Shown here in pieces: positions 1 through 8,277 of a DNA stretch of 29,191 nt. The DNA is taken from contig CAZASM010000009.1 in assembly GCA_964487895.1 (NCBI GenBank), positions 1 through 29,191 on the forward strand. Direction: 5' to 3'. Position numbers and translations under genes: made by a program. The notes beneath the pieces are model-generated. The model did not search any database. It was given only the letters and a program-made list of their open reading frames with translations, and was not told the origin of the DNA. Position 1 is the first letter of the stretch, and every line of letters starts with the position of its first letter. This DNA comes from CAYYYA01 sp964487895. Its GTDB lineage: Bacteria; Patescibacteriota; Patescibacteriia; UBA1558; 2-01-FULL-52-15.

Positions 1-2
1 AT

Positions 3-1286
3 GTTGCTGATACTAATAACACTCAGTCAGCTACTTTTTTGCAGAATTCATTGTCCGCGGGTGAGGGAGTGACCGTCGCTTTAGGTTGGCCGAAGGGTTT
101 GACGACTATAATACCGGCGCAAGCAGAAACTAGTTTGAATAACTTAATCTCTGCTGACTCAGTTCAAAAAAATATTATAGCTCTGGCTTTACCAATCGTG
201 ACGCTGATAGTTATGTTGGCTTGGTGGTTGCTCGGAGGTAGAGGGCCGCGTGCTAGAGGCGCTATTATCCCTCAGTATGAACCATTGGCTGATTTGACGC
301 CATGTGAAACAGCTATTATCTATAAAGGTGCTATGACAAATGCTGCCTTAGTAGCTGAGTTGATTGAAGCAGCTCGAACTGGGTATGTGAAAATAACCCA
401 TAGCAAAAAAGTAATTCAATTTGCGCCAGATAAAGATGAGTTTACTTTGGAACGACTGAAAGAGTTTGGTGATCTGCCGTTGGGTTTTCGTCGCTCATTA
501 TTAGAGACGCTATTTGCAGAAAGATCGTGGTTAGAGCAGAATCTTTCTGGTCTGAGTCTAGGTGGATTTATCGGTTTGATCTCTAAGGCAAGTAAATTAT
601 CCAGCAAACCCGCTTTACCAATTAATGAATCTGTCGGTGGATTACGTACCAAAATAACTTTGAGCGAGTTAGAATCTAGCTTCTTTGTCAAAAAAAATAT
701 TAACCTTTTACTGTTGGAACCCAAAGAACACTTAATAACTAGAGGTTACTTCAAGAGCGGGTCTATTAGTTGGATTGCGCCTTTATTGATAGCTTTCATT
801 ATTGGTTTTGCTATTGTGAATATTTTCTTTAAAGACACGCCATTATTACAATATGGCTTAATGTTTTCTTTGGCGATTGTTCTCATCTTTTTAGCTCTCA
901 GATCAACGTTAAGCAAAAAAGGGGCTGAGGCTCGTCAGTATCTACGGGGATTGAAGATGTATCTGCAAGTCGCCGAAAAAGATCGTCTAGAATTTCATAA
1001 CGCTCCAGAGAAGAATTCAGCTACATTTGAGAAATTATTGCCCTACGCTATTGCCCTAGGAGTGGAGAAACAATGGGCAGAACAGTTCAAAAATCTCAGT
1101 CTCTCTCAACCAAATTGGTACTCTGATTCTACCGGCGGGGCCTTTAATGCCGTTGTACTAACGAATAGTTTGCATAGTTTTTCTTCGTCTTTTGCTTCGA
1201 GTTCATCTATGGGTGGTACGAGTGGTTCTGGCGGCGGTGGATCATCTGGTGGAGGAGGCGGAGGCGGAGGCGGCGGAAGTTGGTAG
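3..1286 (+). CDS. DUF2207 membrane protein, 5' partial
   Basis: The reading frame is open to the left edge of the window, so the gene begins outside it; the TTG at 39 is not a real start. The first visible residues (GEGVTVALGWPKG) resemble the end of a DUF2207 ectodomain. A membrane helix follows (IIALALPIVTLIVMLAWWL), then a cytosolic region beginning near PQYEPLADLTP, two adjacent membrane helices in the last third, and a C-terminal tail of Ser and then almost pure Gly ending in GSW. This layout is typical of DUF2207 (YciQ-like) proteins, whose function is unknown. The gene ends 17 bp before a paralogue. Family call is confident; function is not known. Confidence 0.8.
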   Translation, partial: VADTNNTQSATFLQNSLSAGEGVTVALGWPKGLTTIIPAQAETSLNNLISADSVQKNIIALALPIVTLIVMLAWWLLGGRGPRARGAIIPQYEPLADLTPCETAIIYKGAMTNAALVAELIEAARTGYVKITHSKKVIQFAPDKDEFTLERLKEFGDLPLGFRRSLLETLFAERSWLEQNLSGLSLGGFIGLISKASKLSSKPALPINESVGGLRTKITLSELESSFFVKKNINLLLLEPKEHLITRGYFKSGSISWIAPLLIAFIIGFAIVNIFFKDTPLLQYGLMFSLAIVLIFLALRSTLSKKGAEARQYLRGLKMYLQVAEKDRLEFHNAPEKNSATFEKLLPYAIALGVEKQWAEQFKNLSLSQPNWYSDSTGGAFNAVVLTNSLHSFSSSFASSSSMGGTSGSGGGGSSGGGGGGGGGGSW

Positions 1287-1303
1287 TCGTTTTTAAGAAT
1301 GTT

Positions 1304-2362
1304 ATGAGAAATATTGTTATTTTGGTCATTCCGCTATTGATCCTCATAGTTGGTCTCTGGTGGCGTAAAGTTCGAGGGAATGGTCCACGAGGTCGAGGTA
1401 CTGTCATAGCGCAATACGAACCTCCTGAGGATCTAACTCCGGCGGAGGTTTCAGTCATTATGCATGGCAGAGTGACGAACGCAGGTATCATAGGGGAGAT
1501 AGTCGAGCTAGCGCGACTAGGGTATATTCAGATTGTTCGTACTAGAGAGATAGTCCCATTATTGCCGGATAAGATCACTTATACTTTTGAGCGCTTGAAA
1601 TCATCGTTTGAACTGGAGCCGGGATTTCGGCATGATTTGATGAAAGCTATCTCAACTGGGGTTTTACCACTTGATGAACGATTGAAAAAAAGGCCGAAAG
1701 GTTTCTGGCACGACATCCGTTCATCACTTAGTGAATTGGCGGTAGGTTTTGGTTGGTTGAAGCCTGATTTGACTGATTATAATTCAGAAGTTTCAAGAAT
1801 TACCTTAGGTCAGCTAAAAACCGCTCTCACTGACCGTCTACGCTCAAGCAAAAATTTGTTACAGTACTCATTATCAGAACGTGGGTATCTTTTGGCTAAT
1901 TCAGAATTATGGACGCTAGGCAGAGGCGTCGTGGGCTTAGCCGGCACATTGGTTGTCTATCTGATCGTTGGGTCTCTCTATGGTGATCGCAGGTATCCGT
2001 ACGCCGGTTTTTATCTCAGTTTATTTGTTAGTGTCATTATTGTTTTACTACTGACGTGGAAGACCTCGATCTATCAACCCAAAGGTGTGGTAGTACGAGA
2101 ATATGTATTAGGCTTACGGGAGTATTTGCAAGTTGCCGAGAAAGGTCGGTTAGAATTTTATCCTGATGATGACAGTAAAGATCGAGTTTTTGAAACTCTA
2201 TTGCCATATGCTCTAGCATTGGAAGTGGAGACAGCATGGGCTGAGAAGTTTAAAGAAATTAGCTCACTGACACCTGTTTGGTATTCGGATAGTATCTCTC
2301 ATGAATCCAACTCAGCGGAATTAGTCAGTCAGTTACAAGAGATATCTCGACAGCTTACTTAG
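1304..2362 (+). CDS. DUF2207-like membrane protein lacking the ectodomain
   Basis: This is a paralogue of the preceding gene. Both carry the same succession of motifs: a hydrophobic N-terminal helix, GPRGRG/GPRARG, QYEPxxDLTP, a TFERLK segment, two later membrane helices, EYLQVAEKGRLEF, the LLPYALALEVExxWAEKFK region and a WYSDS end. It lacks the extracellular DUF2207 N-terminus and the Gly-rich tail. The frame is open from a TTG at 1280, but the ATG at 1304 is preferred because it lies just after the upstream stop and leads directly into the first membrane helix. No Shine-Dalgarno is visible. Function unknown; it may form a complex with its neighbour. Confidence 0.75.
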   Translation: MRNIVILVIPLLILIVGLWWRKVRGNGPRGRGTVIAQYEPPEDLTPAEVSVIMHGRVTNAGIIGEIVELARLGYIQIVRTREIVPLLPDKITYTFERLKSSFELEPGFRHDLMKAISTGVLPLDERLKKRPKGFWHDIRSSLSELAVGFGWLKPDLTDYNSEVSRITLGQLKTALTDRLRSSKNLLQYSLSERGYLLANSELWTLGRGVVGLAGTLVVYLIVGSLYGDRRYPYAGFYLSLFVSVIIVLLLTWKTSIYQPKGVVVREYVLGLREYLQVAEKGRLEFYPDDDSKDRVFETLLPYALALEVETAWAEKFKEISSLTPVWYSDSISHESNSAELVSQLQEISRQLT

Positions 2363-2375
2363 GGTTAGTAGTCAC

Positions 2376-2404
2376 TTGGTGTTTATTTTAAATTTTGTTA
2401 TAAT
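2376..2404 (+). promoter_or_regulatory. Sigma70-like promoter of the pilus operon
   Basis: A -35 box TTGGTG (2376-2381), a 17-bp spacer and a perfect -10 box TATAAT (2399-2404) lie 30 bp before the receiver gene that opens the type IV pilus operon. No Shine-Dalgarno lies between this promoter and the ATG. Confidence 0.55.
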
Positions 2405-2433
2405 ATAGTCTAATTAATATTGTTGACACATCT

Positions 2434-2808
2434 ATGGAAACCAAGAAAAAATCTATCTTAGTCGTCGATGATGAGAAGTCTCTTGCTCGTGCTTTTGAGT
2501 TGAAGTTAACTCATGCTGGTTTTAATGCTAAGGCTGTTAATAATGGCCAAGAAGCCTTGGCAGAATTACGATCTGGTCACTATGACGCCATGTTGCTAGA
2601 TTTAGTTATGCCTATTATGGATGGCTTTCAAGTGTTAGAAACTTTAAAAAAAGAAAATATTTCTTTACCAGTGATGGTTACATCTAACTTGAGTCAAGAA
2701 GAAGATATGAAGCGAGCTAAAGCTCTTGGCGCGCGGGAGTATTTCATCAAATCTAACACGCCAATTGCTGAGATTGTTGTGCAAATTAACAAGATTTTGA
2801 GCTCATGA
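2434..2808 (+). CDS. Stand-alone response regulator receiver domain (pilus operon)
   Basis: A 124-residue CheY-like receiver with no output domain. The acidic pair D12-D13 follows ILVVDDE, the phosphoacceptor is D56 in MLLDLVMP, the switch Thr/Ser is T83 or S84, and the conserved Lys is K106 in FIKS. Its stop overlaps the pilB start by four bases (ATGA), so the two are translationally coupled. A CheY-like protein fixed at the head of a PilB-PilC unit suggests phosphorylation-dependent control of pilus assembly, comparable in principle to PilG/PilH in twitching bacteria. That role is inferred from position only. No SD precedes the ATG. Confidence 0.9.
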   Translation: METKKKSILVVDDEKSLARAFELKLTHAGFNAKAVNNGQEALAELRSGHYDAMLLDLVMPIMDGFQVLETLKKENISLPVMVTSNLSQEEDMKRAKALGAREYFIKSNTPIAEIVVQINKILSS

Positions 2809-4445
2809 AAATTGAGGAGGGAATTTTAAAAGTTGCGCTCGTCTCAGGTGATTACCTGAAGGTCGATGATTTTAGTCGTGCAGTAGAACAAAGTAAGAAA
2901 CAGAAGTTAGATTTGAGTGACTATTTGTTGGCTCAGGATTTGGTGACCAAAGATTTACTTGGCCAAGCCTTGGCGGAGTTTTATCATTTACCTTACGCTG
3001 ATCTCAATACTCATGTGCCGACGAAGGAAGCGGTATTGTTATTACCAGAAGAATTAGCCAAGAAGTATCGCTGTATTATTTTTAGTGTTGATAAACAAGG
3101 AATTAAATTATCCACCGATAGTCCAGAGTTGGCAGCTACTGGCAAAGCCGAGTTAGAAAAATTATTGCATCAAGAACCTCAATTTGTTTATTCCTTACCT
3201 GAGGATATTGACTCGGTAATGCTATTTTATCGCGCTACTCTGGAAACACGTTTTGCTAAGATAATCAAAGAACAGAAACGTTTAGCGCCAGAAATTTTTA
3301 TTGAAATTATTGCTGATGCGGTCAATCTTCGTGCTTCAGATATTCATTTTGAACCACAGGATCAAGAGTTAATCATTCGGTTTCGTATCGATGGCTTATT
3401 ACAAGAGGCAGCGCGTATTGAGAAACAGTATTATGATAATATTTTAAATCATATCAAAGTATTGGCTCATGTTCGTACTGACGAACATTCTAGAGCTCAA
3501 GATGGAGCTATTCGCTTGAAGCATGACCAATTAGCTATTGATTTACGTATCTCTATCGTTCCTACCTTAGATGGAGAGAAGGTTGTGGTCCGTCTTTTGG
3601 CGGAGTATGTCCGTGGTTTGAGTTTAAATGAGTTAGGTTTAAGCGCGACAGATCAAGAACAAGTGGCCAGCGCAGCGCGCAAACCTTTCGGCATGATCCT
3701 TGTCTCTGGTCCTACTGGCTCTGGTAAAACCACCACACTATATTCAATTGTGAAATTATTGAATAAACCGGAGATTAATATTGCTACTATTGAAGATCCT
3801 GTGGAATACAAAATTCCCGGTGTCAATCATATTCAAGTTAACGAACAAGCAGATATCACTTTCGCCCGTGGTCTACGAGCGATTGTGCGACAAGATCCAA
3901 ATATAATTTTGGTTGGTGAAATTCGCGATAAAGAAACTTCAGAAATAGCTGTTAACGCAGCTCTAACCGGGCATCTGTTATTGTCTAGTTTTCATGCCAA
4001 TGATGCGGCCACCTGTATCCCACGTTTATTGGACATGGGCATCGAGCCGTTTTTGCTGGCCTCGACTTTAGAATTAATTGTTGCTCAGCGTCTGGTTCGT
4101 CGTCTCTGTGATTCGTGTCGTTATAGCTATACGACAACTGTAGCAGAGCTGGACAAAATCATGCCTCAAGCCAAAGAATTTTTCACTGATCAGGCCATCT
4201 CATTGTACAAAGCTAAAGGCTGTCGTTCGTGTAACCAGACGGGCTACCGCGGTCGTATTGCTGTCTTCGAATCAATTCGTCTGTCTACTGAGTTGCGTTC
4301 GTTAATCCTCCAACAACCGTCCGCCGAACAAGTGCGAGCATTAGCCACGCAGCAAGGTGGTCATAATCTGTACCAAGATGCTATGACTAAAGTTAAATCA
4401 GGTATTACTTCTTTGGAAGAGGTATTACGTGTTGTCGCACCTTAA
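2805..4445 (+). CDS. pilB: Type IV pilus assembly ATPase PilB/GspE
   Basis: A 546-residue secretion ATPase. The N-terminal 150 residues form an MshEN/T2SSE_N-like region. The ATPase core carries Walker A GPTGSGKTTT near residue 302, an Asp-box region around IATIEDPVEY, a Walker B-like ILVGEIRD and a His box LLSSFHAND. A zinc tetracysteine motif (CDSC ... CRSC) near the C-terminus is typical of PilB/GspE extension ATPases and is absent from the retraction ATPase PilT. It powers pilin polymerisation at the inner face of the membrane. Start ATGA overlaps the receiver stop; pilC follows after 3 bp. Length is normal for the family. Confidence 0.95.
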   Translation: MKIEEGILKVALVSGDYLKVDDFSRAVEQSKKQKLDLSDYLLAQDLVTKDLLGQALAEFYHLPYADLNTHVPTKEAVLLLPEELAKKYRCIIFSVDKQGIKLSTDSPELAATGKAELEKLLHQEPQFVYSLPEDIDSVMLFYRATLETRFAKIIKEQKRLAPEIFIEIIADAVNLRASDIHFEPQDQELIIRFRIDGLLQEAARIEKQYYDNILNHIKVLAHVRTDEHSRAQDGAIRLKHDQLAIDLRISIVPTLDGEKVVVRLLAEYVRGLSLNELGLSATDQEQVASAARKPFGMILVSGPTGSGKTTTLYSIVKLLNKPEINIATIEDPVEYKIPGVNHIQVNEQADITFARGLRAIVRQDPNIILVGEIRDKETSEIAVNAALTGHLLLSSFHANDAATCIPRLLDMGIEPFLLASTLELIVAQRLVRRLCDSCRYSYTTTVAELDKIMPQAKEFFTDQAISLYKAKGCRSCNQTGYRGRIAVFESIRLSTELRSLILQQPSAEQVRALATQQGGHNLYQDAMTKVKSGITSLEEVLRVVAP

Positions 4446-4448
4446 TCT

Positions 4449-5525
4449 ATGGCTAAAGGAGGGTTATCGAAATGGCAATATAATCTGATGCGCGGTCAGA
4501 TGGTTTATTTTTTTGAAGACTTATCTATTTTATTACGCGCTGGTATGGATGTGGTGGCAGCGGTACGTGTCATGGAGCATCAGTCACGCCACAAAAATGA
4601 ACAGCGTTTTTATCGACATCTGGCAGAAGAGTTAGAAGATGGAAATAAACTTTGGAAGACCTTGGAGTCGTTTGGTATTGTACCGCTCTATATGTTGTCG
4701 TTGGTCAGGATTGGTGAAGAGTCGGGTAATCTGCCAGAAAATCTGCAGATGGCTGTAAAATATCAACAACAATTACAACAATTCACCGCTCGCATTCGCT
4801 CAGCTCTGATTTATCCAAGTATCGTAGTGACTTTAGCTTTGTTAGTAGCTATCGCTGTTAGTTGGTTTGTGATACCGCGTATCGCTCAGACGTTATCATC
4901 ATTCAATTTGGAGTTGCCATTTTTGACCAGAGCTTTGATTTCTTTCGGTAATTTTATGAGTACCCAAGGTATAACTACACTGCCGTGGGTTGTCGTAGGA
5001 ATCGTGCTGGTCTTTATAATTTTATTTGTAGTTAAGCAGACGCGCTGGATGGGACAATTTTTGATTTTTCATTTGCCGATAGCTCATGATGTTATCCGTT
5101 CTAATGAGGTAGCCCGAGCTGGCTATATTCTTGGTATCTTATTACGTGCTGGTATGCCGATTGTTCGTTCGCTCGAAGCTTTGCGCGATGTCACAGATAT
5201 GCCTAACTATCGTCGTTTGTATCAACAAATGCGTGATGCAGTCGAGGCTGGTAATTCTTTTGAACAATATTTTCGTGAACATCCTAAGGCGGATAGTTTT
5301 ATTCCTGTGATTGCTCAGCATATGATGTTTGCTGGTGAGAAGGGCGGTCAGTTGCCAGAGACTTTATTGATGATGGGGGAGACATTTGAAAATAAAGCTG
5401 ATGCCAAAGTGAAGAATTTGACGATTATTTTGGAACCAGCTGCATTGATTATTGTTGGTGTGATGGTTTTATTGTTTGCTTTTGCTGTAATTTTGCCGAT
5501 TTACTCCTTTGTCTCGGCTTTGTAA
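4449..5525 (+). CDS. pilC: Type IV pilus inner-membrane platform PilC/GspF
   Basis: A 358-residue protein with two T2SSF domains. The first (about residues 15-140) has the signature FEDLSILLRAGMDVVAAV, and the second (about 205-330) has the parallel LGILLRAGMPIVRSLEAL. Three hydrophobic helices are visible, near residues 120-145, 175-195 and the extreme C-terminus. PilC is the membrane platform that couples PilB to pilin extraction. It starts 3 bp after pilB with no visible SD, and the following pseudopilin starts 1 bp after its stop, which supports one polycistronic unit. Confidence 0.95.
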   Translation: MAKGGLSKWQYNLMRGQMVYFFEDLSILLRAGMDVVAAVRVMEHQSRHKNEQRFYRHLAEELEDGNKLWKTLESFGIVPLYMLSLVRIGEESGNLPENLQMAVKYQQQLQQFTARIRSALIYPSIVVTLALLVAIAVSWFVIPRIAQTLSSFNLELPFLTRALISFGNFMSTQGITTLPWVVVGIVLVFIILFVVKQTRWMGQFLIFHLPIAHDVIRSNEVARAGYILGILLRAGMPIVRSLEALRDVTDMPNYRRLYQQMRDAVEAGNSFEQYFREHPKADSFIPVIAQHMMFAGEKGGQLPETLLMMGETFENKADAKVKNLTIILEPAALIIVGVMVLLFAFAVILPIYSFVSAL

Positions 5526-5526
5526 T

Positions 5527-5961
5527 ATGCAGCGCGGCTTTACTTTACTGGAGTTAATCCTCACTATCACAATTATTTTAATTCTCGTAGTGGTAGTAGA
5601 ACCTGCTTGGCTGAGTCAGAAAGGTAGGAGTGATATTAATCTTGCTACTATGACTATCGCTCAACGATTACGTCGAGCTAGTTTGCAGGCTTCAGCTAGC
5701 GATACTGATGATTCTTGGGGCGTGAAAGTCAACACTGGTCAAATAATTGTGTTCGAAGGATCAAGCTATAGCGGTCGGGTGACAGCACGTGATGAAGTAA
5801 CTACTATTGATGAAGCTCTTACTGTTGGTGGAACCTCAGAGTTTGTTTTCACGCGCTTTACAGGACTACCAGTATCTACAGGATCACTCACACTGACTGA
5901 CAAAAACGGCACGCTGAAAACAATTACTGTTAATAGTAAAGCAATGGTTGAATATGATTAA
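5527..5961 (+). CDS. Type IV pilin-like protein (GspH/FimT-like)
   Basis: 144 residues starting at ATG 5527; the upstream TTG at 5509 lies inside pilC and is rejected. After a five-residue leader (MQRG then F) comes the prepilin processing and assembly motif GFTLLEL with the conserved Glu at position +5, then a hydrophobic stretch LTITIILILVVVV. The remaining domain is beta-rich and ends at VEYD, resembling GspH/FimT minor pseudopilins. It is probably cleaved by a prepilin peptidase that is not encoded in this window. It overlaps the next pseudopilin gene by 8 bp. Confidence 0.85.
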   Translation: MQRGFTLLELILTITIILILVVVVEPAWLSQKGRSDINLATMTIAQRLRRASLQASASDTDDSWGVKVNTGQIIVFEGSSYSGRVTARDEVTTIDEALTVGGTSEFVFTRFTGLPVSTGSLTLTDKNGTLKTITVNSKAMVEYD

Positions 5962-7330
5962 ACAGAAGGGGTTTAGTTTAGTAGAATTAATTTTAGTCAT
6001 CGCTATTTTTGGTGTTTTGGTTGGAGGTCTGGGTCGGGCTGTGATCATCTCAGCTGGACAGGCACAAGCTGGCGGTCAGAGAGCACGAGCTCTCGCTATG
6101 GCCGATGAAGGTCTGGAGGCAGTGCGGAGTATTCGCAATGAAGCTTGGAGTAATCTGGTAGCAGGTCAACATGGATTAGCTATTGCTGGGGGTAAGTGGA
6201 CCTTCAATAGCACAAGCGATGTGACTGATATTTTTTCTAGGCAAATAACTTTGACTAGCCTTGATGCTAATACGATAGAAGCTTTGTCTCATGTCAGCTG
6301 GGTGCAGGTGCCGTATCAGATAACTTCCGTGGATATTGTGACGCGTTTTTATAAATGGGCAGGTTCGGTTGTTAGCTGGGCAACCCCTGGACAAGAAGCA
6401 TCTCTCAATTTGAGCGGTAACTCTGGTGGTACACAAGTTGTCACTTCTGGTAATTACGCTTACATCATTAGAAATAGTGGTAACCCTAATCTATCAGTGG
6501 TTGATATTTCTAATCCAGCTATACCTTCACAAGTTGCTTCCTTAAATCTTAGTAACGGACCACGTAATATTTTCCTCAGTGGTAATTATCTCTACATTGC
6601 CTCCACCAGTAATACCCAGGAGTTACAGATTATCAACATTACGACGCCAACAGCGCCGACTCAAGCTGGTAGTTATAATGCCCCTGGCAATGATGACTAT
6701 CTTGGTGTTTATGTAGTTGGTACTACAGCGTATATAGCTCGTAACGTAGCTGGTGGTCAGGCCGAGTTTGTGATTTTGAATGTATCTAATCCAGCCAGTA
6801 TTACTCAAGTGGGGATTTTAGAACTTGGTATTCGACCAACAGAAGTGTGGGTTTCTGGTAATTATGCCTATCTGTCAACTTACTCTGATACGCAGGAATT
6901 GATGGTAATTGATATTAGTACTCCAGCTGCACCTTCATTGGTAGGCTCCCTTGGTCTAGCCGGTACTGCTGATGGCTATACCATAGATGGTTTTGGTTCT
7001 ACTGTTGTCTTGGGTCGCAGTGACGGTAGCCTGCACACTATCGATGTCAGTAATCCATTGAGTCCAAGTCTGCTTGGCACTTATAGCGCCGGAGGGGCTA
7101 TTAATGATTTAACCGTTGGCTATAGTAATCAATATGCTTTTTTAACCACTGCTAATGTGACATCAGATTTTCAAGTCATCGATATCTCCGCCCCTGCTAG
7201 CCCGGTTCTATTTGGGTCGTACAATGGAGCAGTTACCTATAGTGGTGTCGCTTATAGTTCTTCGCTGGATAGAGCTTGTATCGCTAGCTCAGACACAGCT
7301 TCTGAGTTTCTCATCATGCAACCTCAATAA
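5954..7330 (+). CDS. Pseudopilin fused to an LVIVD-type beta-propeller
   Basis: 458 residues from ATG 5954. The N-terminus is a class III/prepilin signal (MIKQKG then FSLVELILVIAIFG), followed by a short pilin-like segment to about residue 130. The rest is about seven imperfect repeats of 40-48 residues, each with a core like GNYAYI...LxVVDISNPAxPxxVG (recurring LSVVDISNP, LQIINITTP, LMVIDISTP, LHTIDVSNP, FQVIDISAP). This is the LVIVD repeat pattern and should fold as a seven-bladed propeller. A large domain on a minor pilin would be displayed at the pilus tip or surface, plausibly as an adhesin; binding target unknown. Overlaps the previous gene by 8 bp, and the next begins 1 bp after its stop. 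Confidence 0.85.
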   Translation: MIKQKGFSLVELILVIAIFGVLVGGLGRAVIISAGQAQAGGQRARALAMADEGLEAVRSIRNEAWSNLVAGQHGLAIAGGKWTFNSTSDVTDIFSRQITLTSLDANTIEALSHVSWVQVPYQITSVDIVTRFYKWAGSVVSWATPGQEASLNLSGNSGGTQVVTSGNYAYIIRNSGNPNLSVVDISNPAIPSQVASLNLSNGPRNIFLSGNYLYIASTSNTQELQIINITTPTAPTQAGSYNAPGNDDYLGVYVVGTTAYIARNVAGGQAEFVILNVSNPASITQVGILELGIRPTEVWVSGNYAYLSTYSDTQELMVIDISTPAAPSLVGSLGLAGTADGYTIDGFGSTVVLGRSDGSLHTIDVSNPLSPSLLGTYSAGGAINDLTVGYSNQYAFLTTANVTSDFQVIDISAPASPVLFGSYNGAVTYSGVAYSSSLDRACIASSDTASEFLIMQPQ

Positions 7331-7331
7331 G

Positions 7332-7829
7332 ATGAAAAAAGGATTTTCACTGATAGAGTTAATAGTTTACATCGCAATTTTGGGAGTGGTGGCGGTAGCA
7401 TTGATGGATTTCGTTGGTCTCTTAGGTGATGCGCGGATTAAGCAACAAGTCTCATTAGAAGTAGAGCAACAAGGGGCGCAGGCAATACGTCTGATGACAC
7501 AGACGATTCGTAATGCTTCTAGTATTACTTCGCCAACAGCTGGTAACAGCGCTGCATCTTTGACAATTGTGGTCCCGACAGGAGCACTGAGCCCGACAAT
7601 TTTTAGTCAGGTTGGTTCGGCGCTGTCTGTCAAAGAAGGTGCGGGATCAAATGTGTCACTGACAAATAGTCGGGTGACTGTCTCAAATCTGAGCTTTCAA
7701 AACCTTTCTCCTAGTGCCAGTATCAAAGTGGTGAGAATAATTTTTACTTTAGATTATGCAGTTACTGGCAGTCGGAAGATTTATACTTATAGTCGGACCT
7801 TTCGGTCGACTGCAACTTTACGACCATAA
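7332..7829 (+). CDS. Minor pseudopilin (GspJ/PilW-like)
   Basis: 165 residues from ATG 7332; the longer frame from 7212 runs inside the propeller gene and is rejected. The N-terminus MKKG-FSLIELIVYIAILG is a clear prepilin leader with Glu at +5, followed by an amphipathic helix rich in Q and E and a Ser/Thr-rich beta domain. The position after a GspI-like or tip pseudopilin and the IELIVYIAI motif fit GspJ/PilW-type minor pilins. The exact subfamily is uncertain. It begins 1 bp after the previous stop and is followed after 1 bp by another membrane-anchored pilus protein. Confidence 0.8.
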   Translation: MKKGFSLIELIVYIAILGVVAVALMDFVGLLGDARIKQQVSLEVEQQGAQAIRLMTQTIRNASSITSPTAGNSAASLTIVVPTGALSPTIFSQVGSALSVKEGAGSNVSLTNSRVTVSNLSFQNLSPSASIKVVRIIFTLDYAVTGSRKIYTYSRTFRSTATLRP

Positions 7830-7830
7830 T

Positions 7831-8229
7831 ATGAAACAGCAAACGAAAGCAGGATTTATCAGTCTCATTGCCATGTTGATTATCGGAGCTATTGCCTCGT
7901 CAATTGCCTTAGGTTTGTTGGTTAGTGGCGCTGATATTCAGCTGTCATCATTGACACGCTGGCGCAGTTTGCAGGCCCGGCATTTAGTAGACGCCTGCTC
8001 GGAGAACGCTTTGTGGCAGATCCGCAACTCTGTTTCATATACTGGGACAGGAACATTGACCTACAGTTTCGGGACTTGCACTTACACAGTTACTTCTCAG
8101 GGCGGAGGCAGTCGTACTATTCAAGCCTCCAGTACTGTGGCTACCATTATTCGTAAAGTAAAAATTCTTACCTCTCAAGTCAGCCCAAGTATCACGGTTT
8201 CGAGCTGGCAAGAGTTAGGGGATTTTTGA
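7831..8229 (+). CDS. Small pilus-associated protein (PilX-like)
   Basis: 132 residues from ATG 7831. The N-terminus AGFISLIAMLIIGAIASSIALGLLV is a hydrophobic helix that lacks the Glu+5 of true prepilins but resembles the GFISLIAMLI leader of PilX-like proteins. The rest includes two Cys (in VDACSENAL and GTCTYTV) and a Ser/Thr-rich beta region. It closes the pilus operon. It may be a minor pilin or PilX-like component; the missing Glu makes ordinary polymer packing less certain. Confidence 0.7.
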   Translation: MKQQTKAGFISLIAMLIIGAIASSIALGLLVSGADIQLSSLTRWRSLQARHLVDACSENALWQIRNSVSYTGTGTLTYSFGTCTYTVTSQGGGSRTIQASSTVATIIRKVKILTSQVSPSITVSSWQELGDF

Positions 8230-8277
8230 TATATTTAGTATACTGTACATCCAGCAATTATTTAGGTTTTAATTAAG

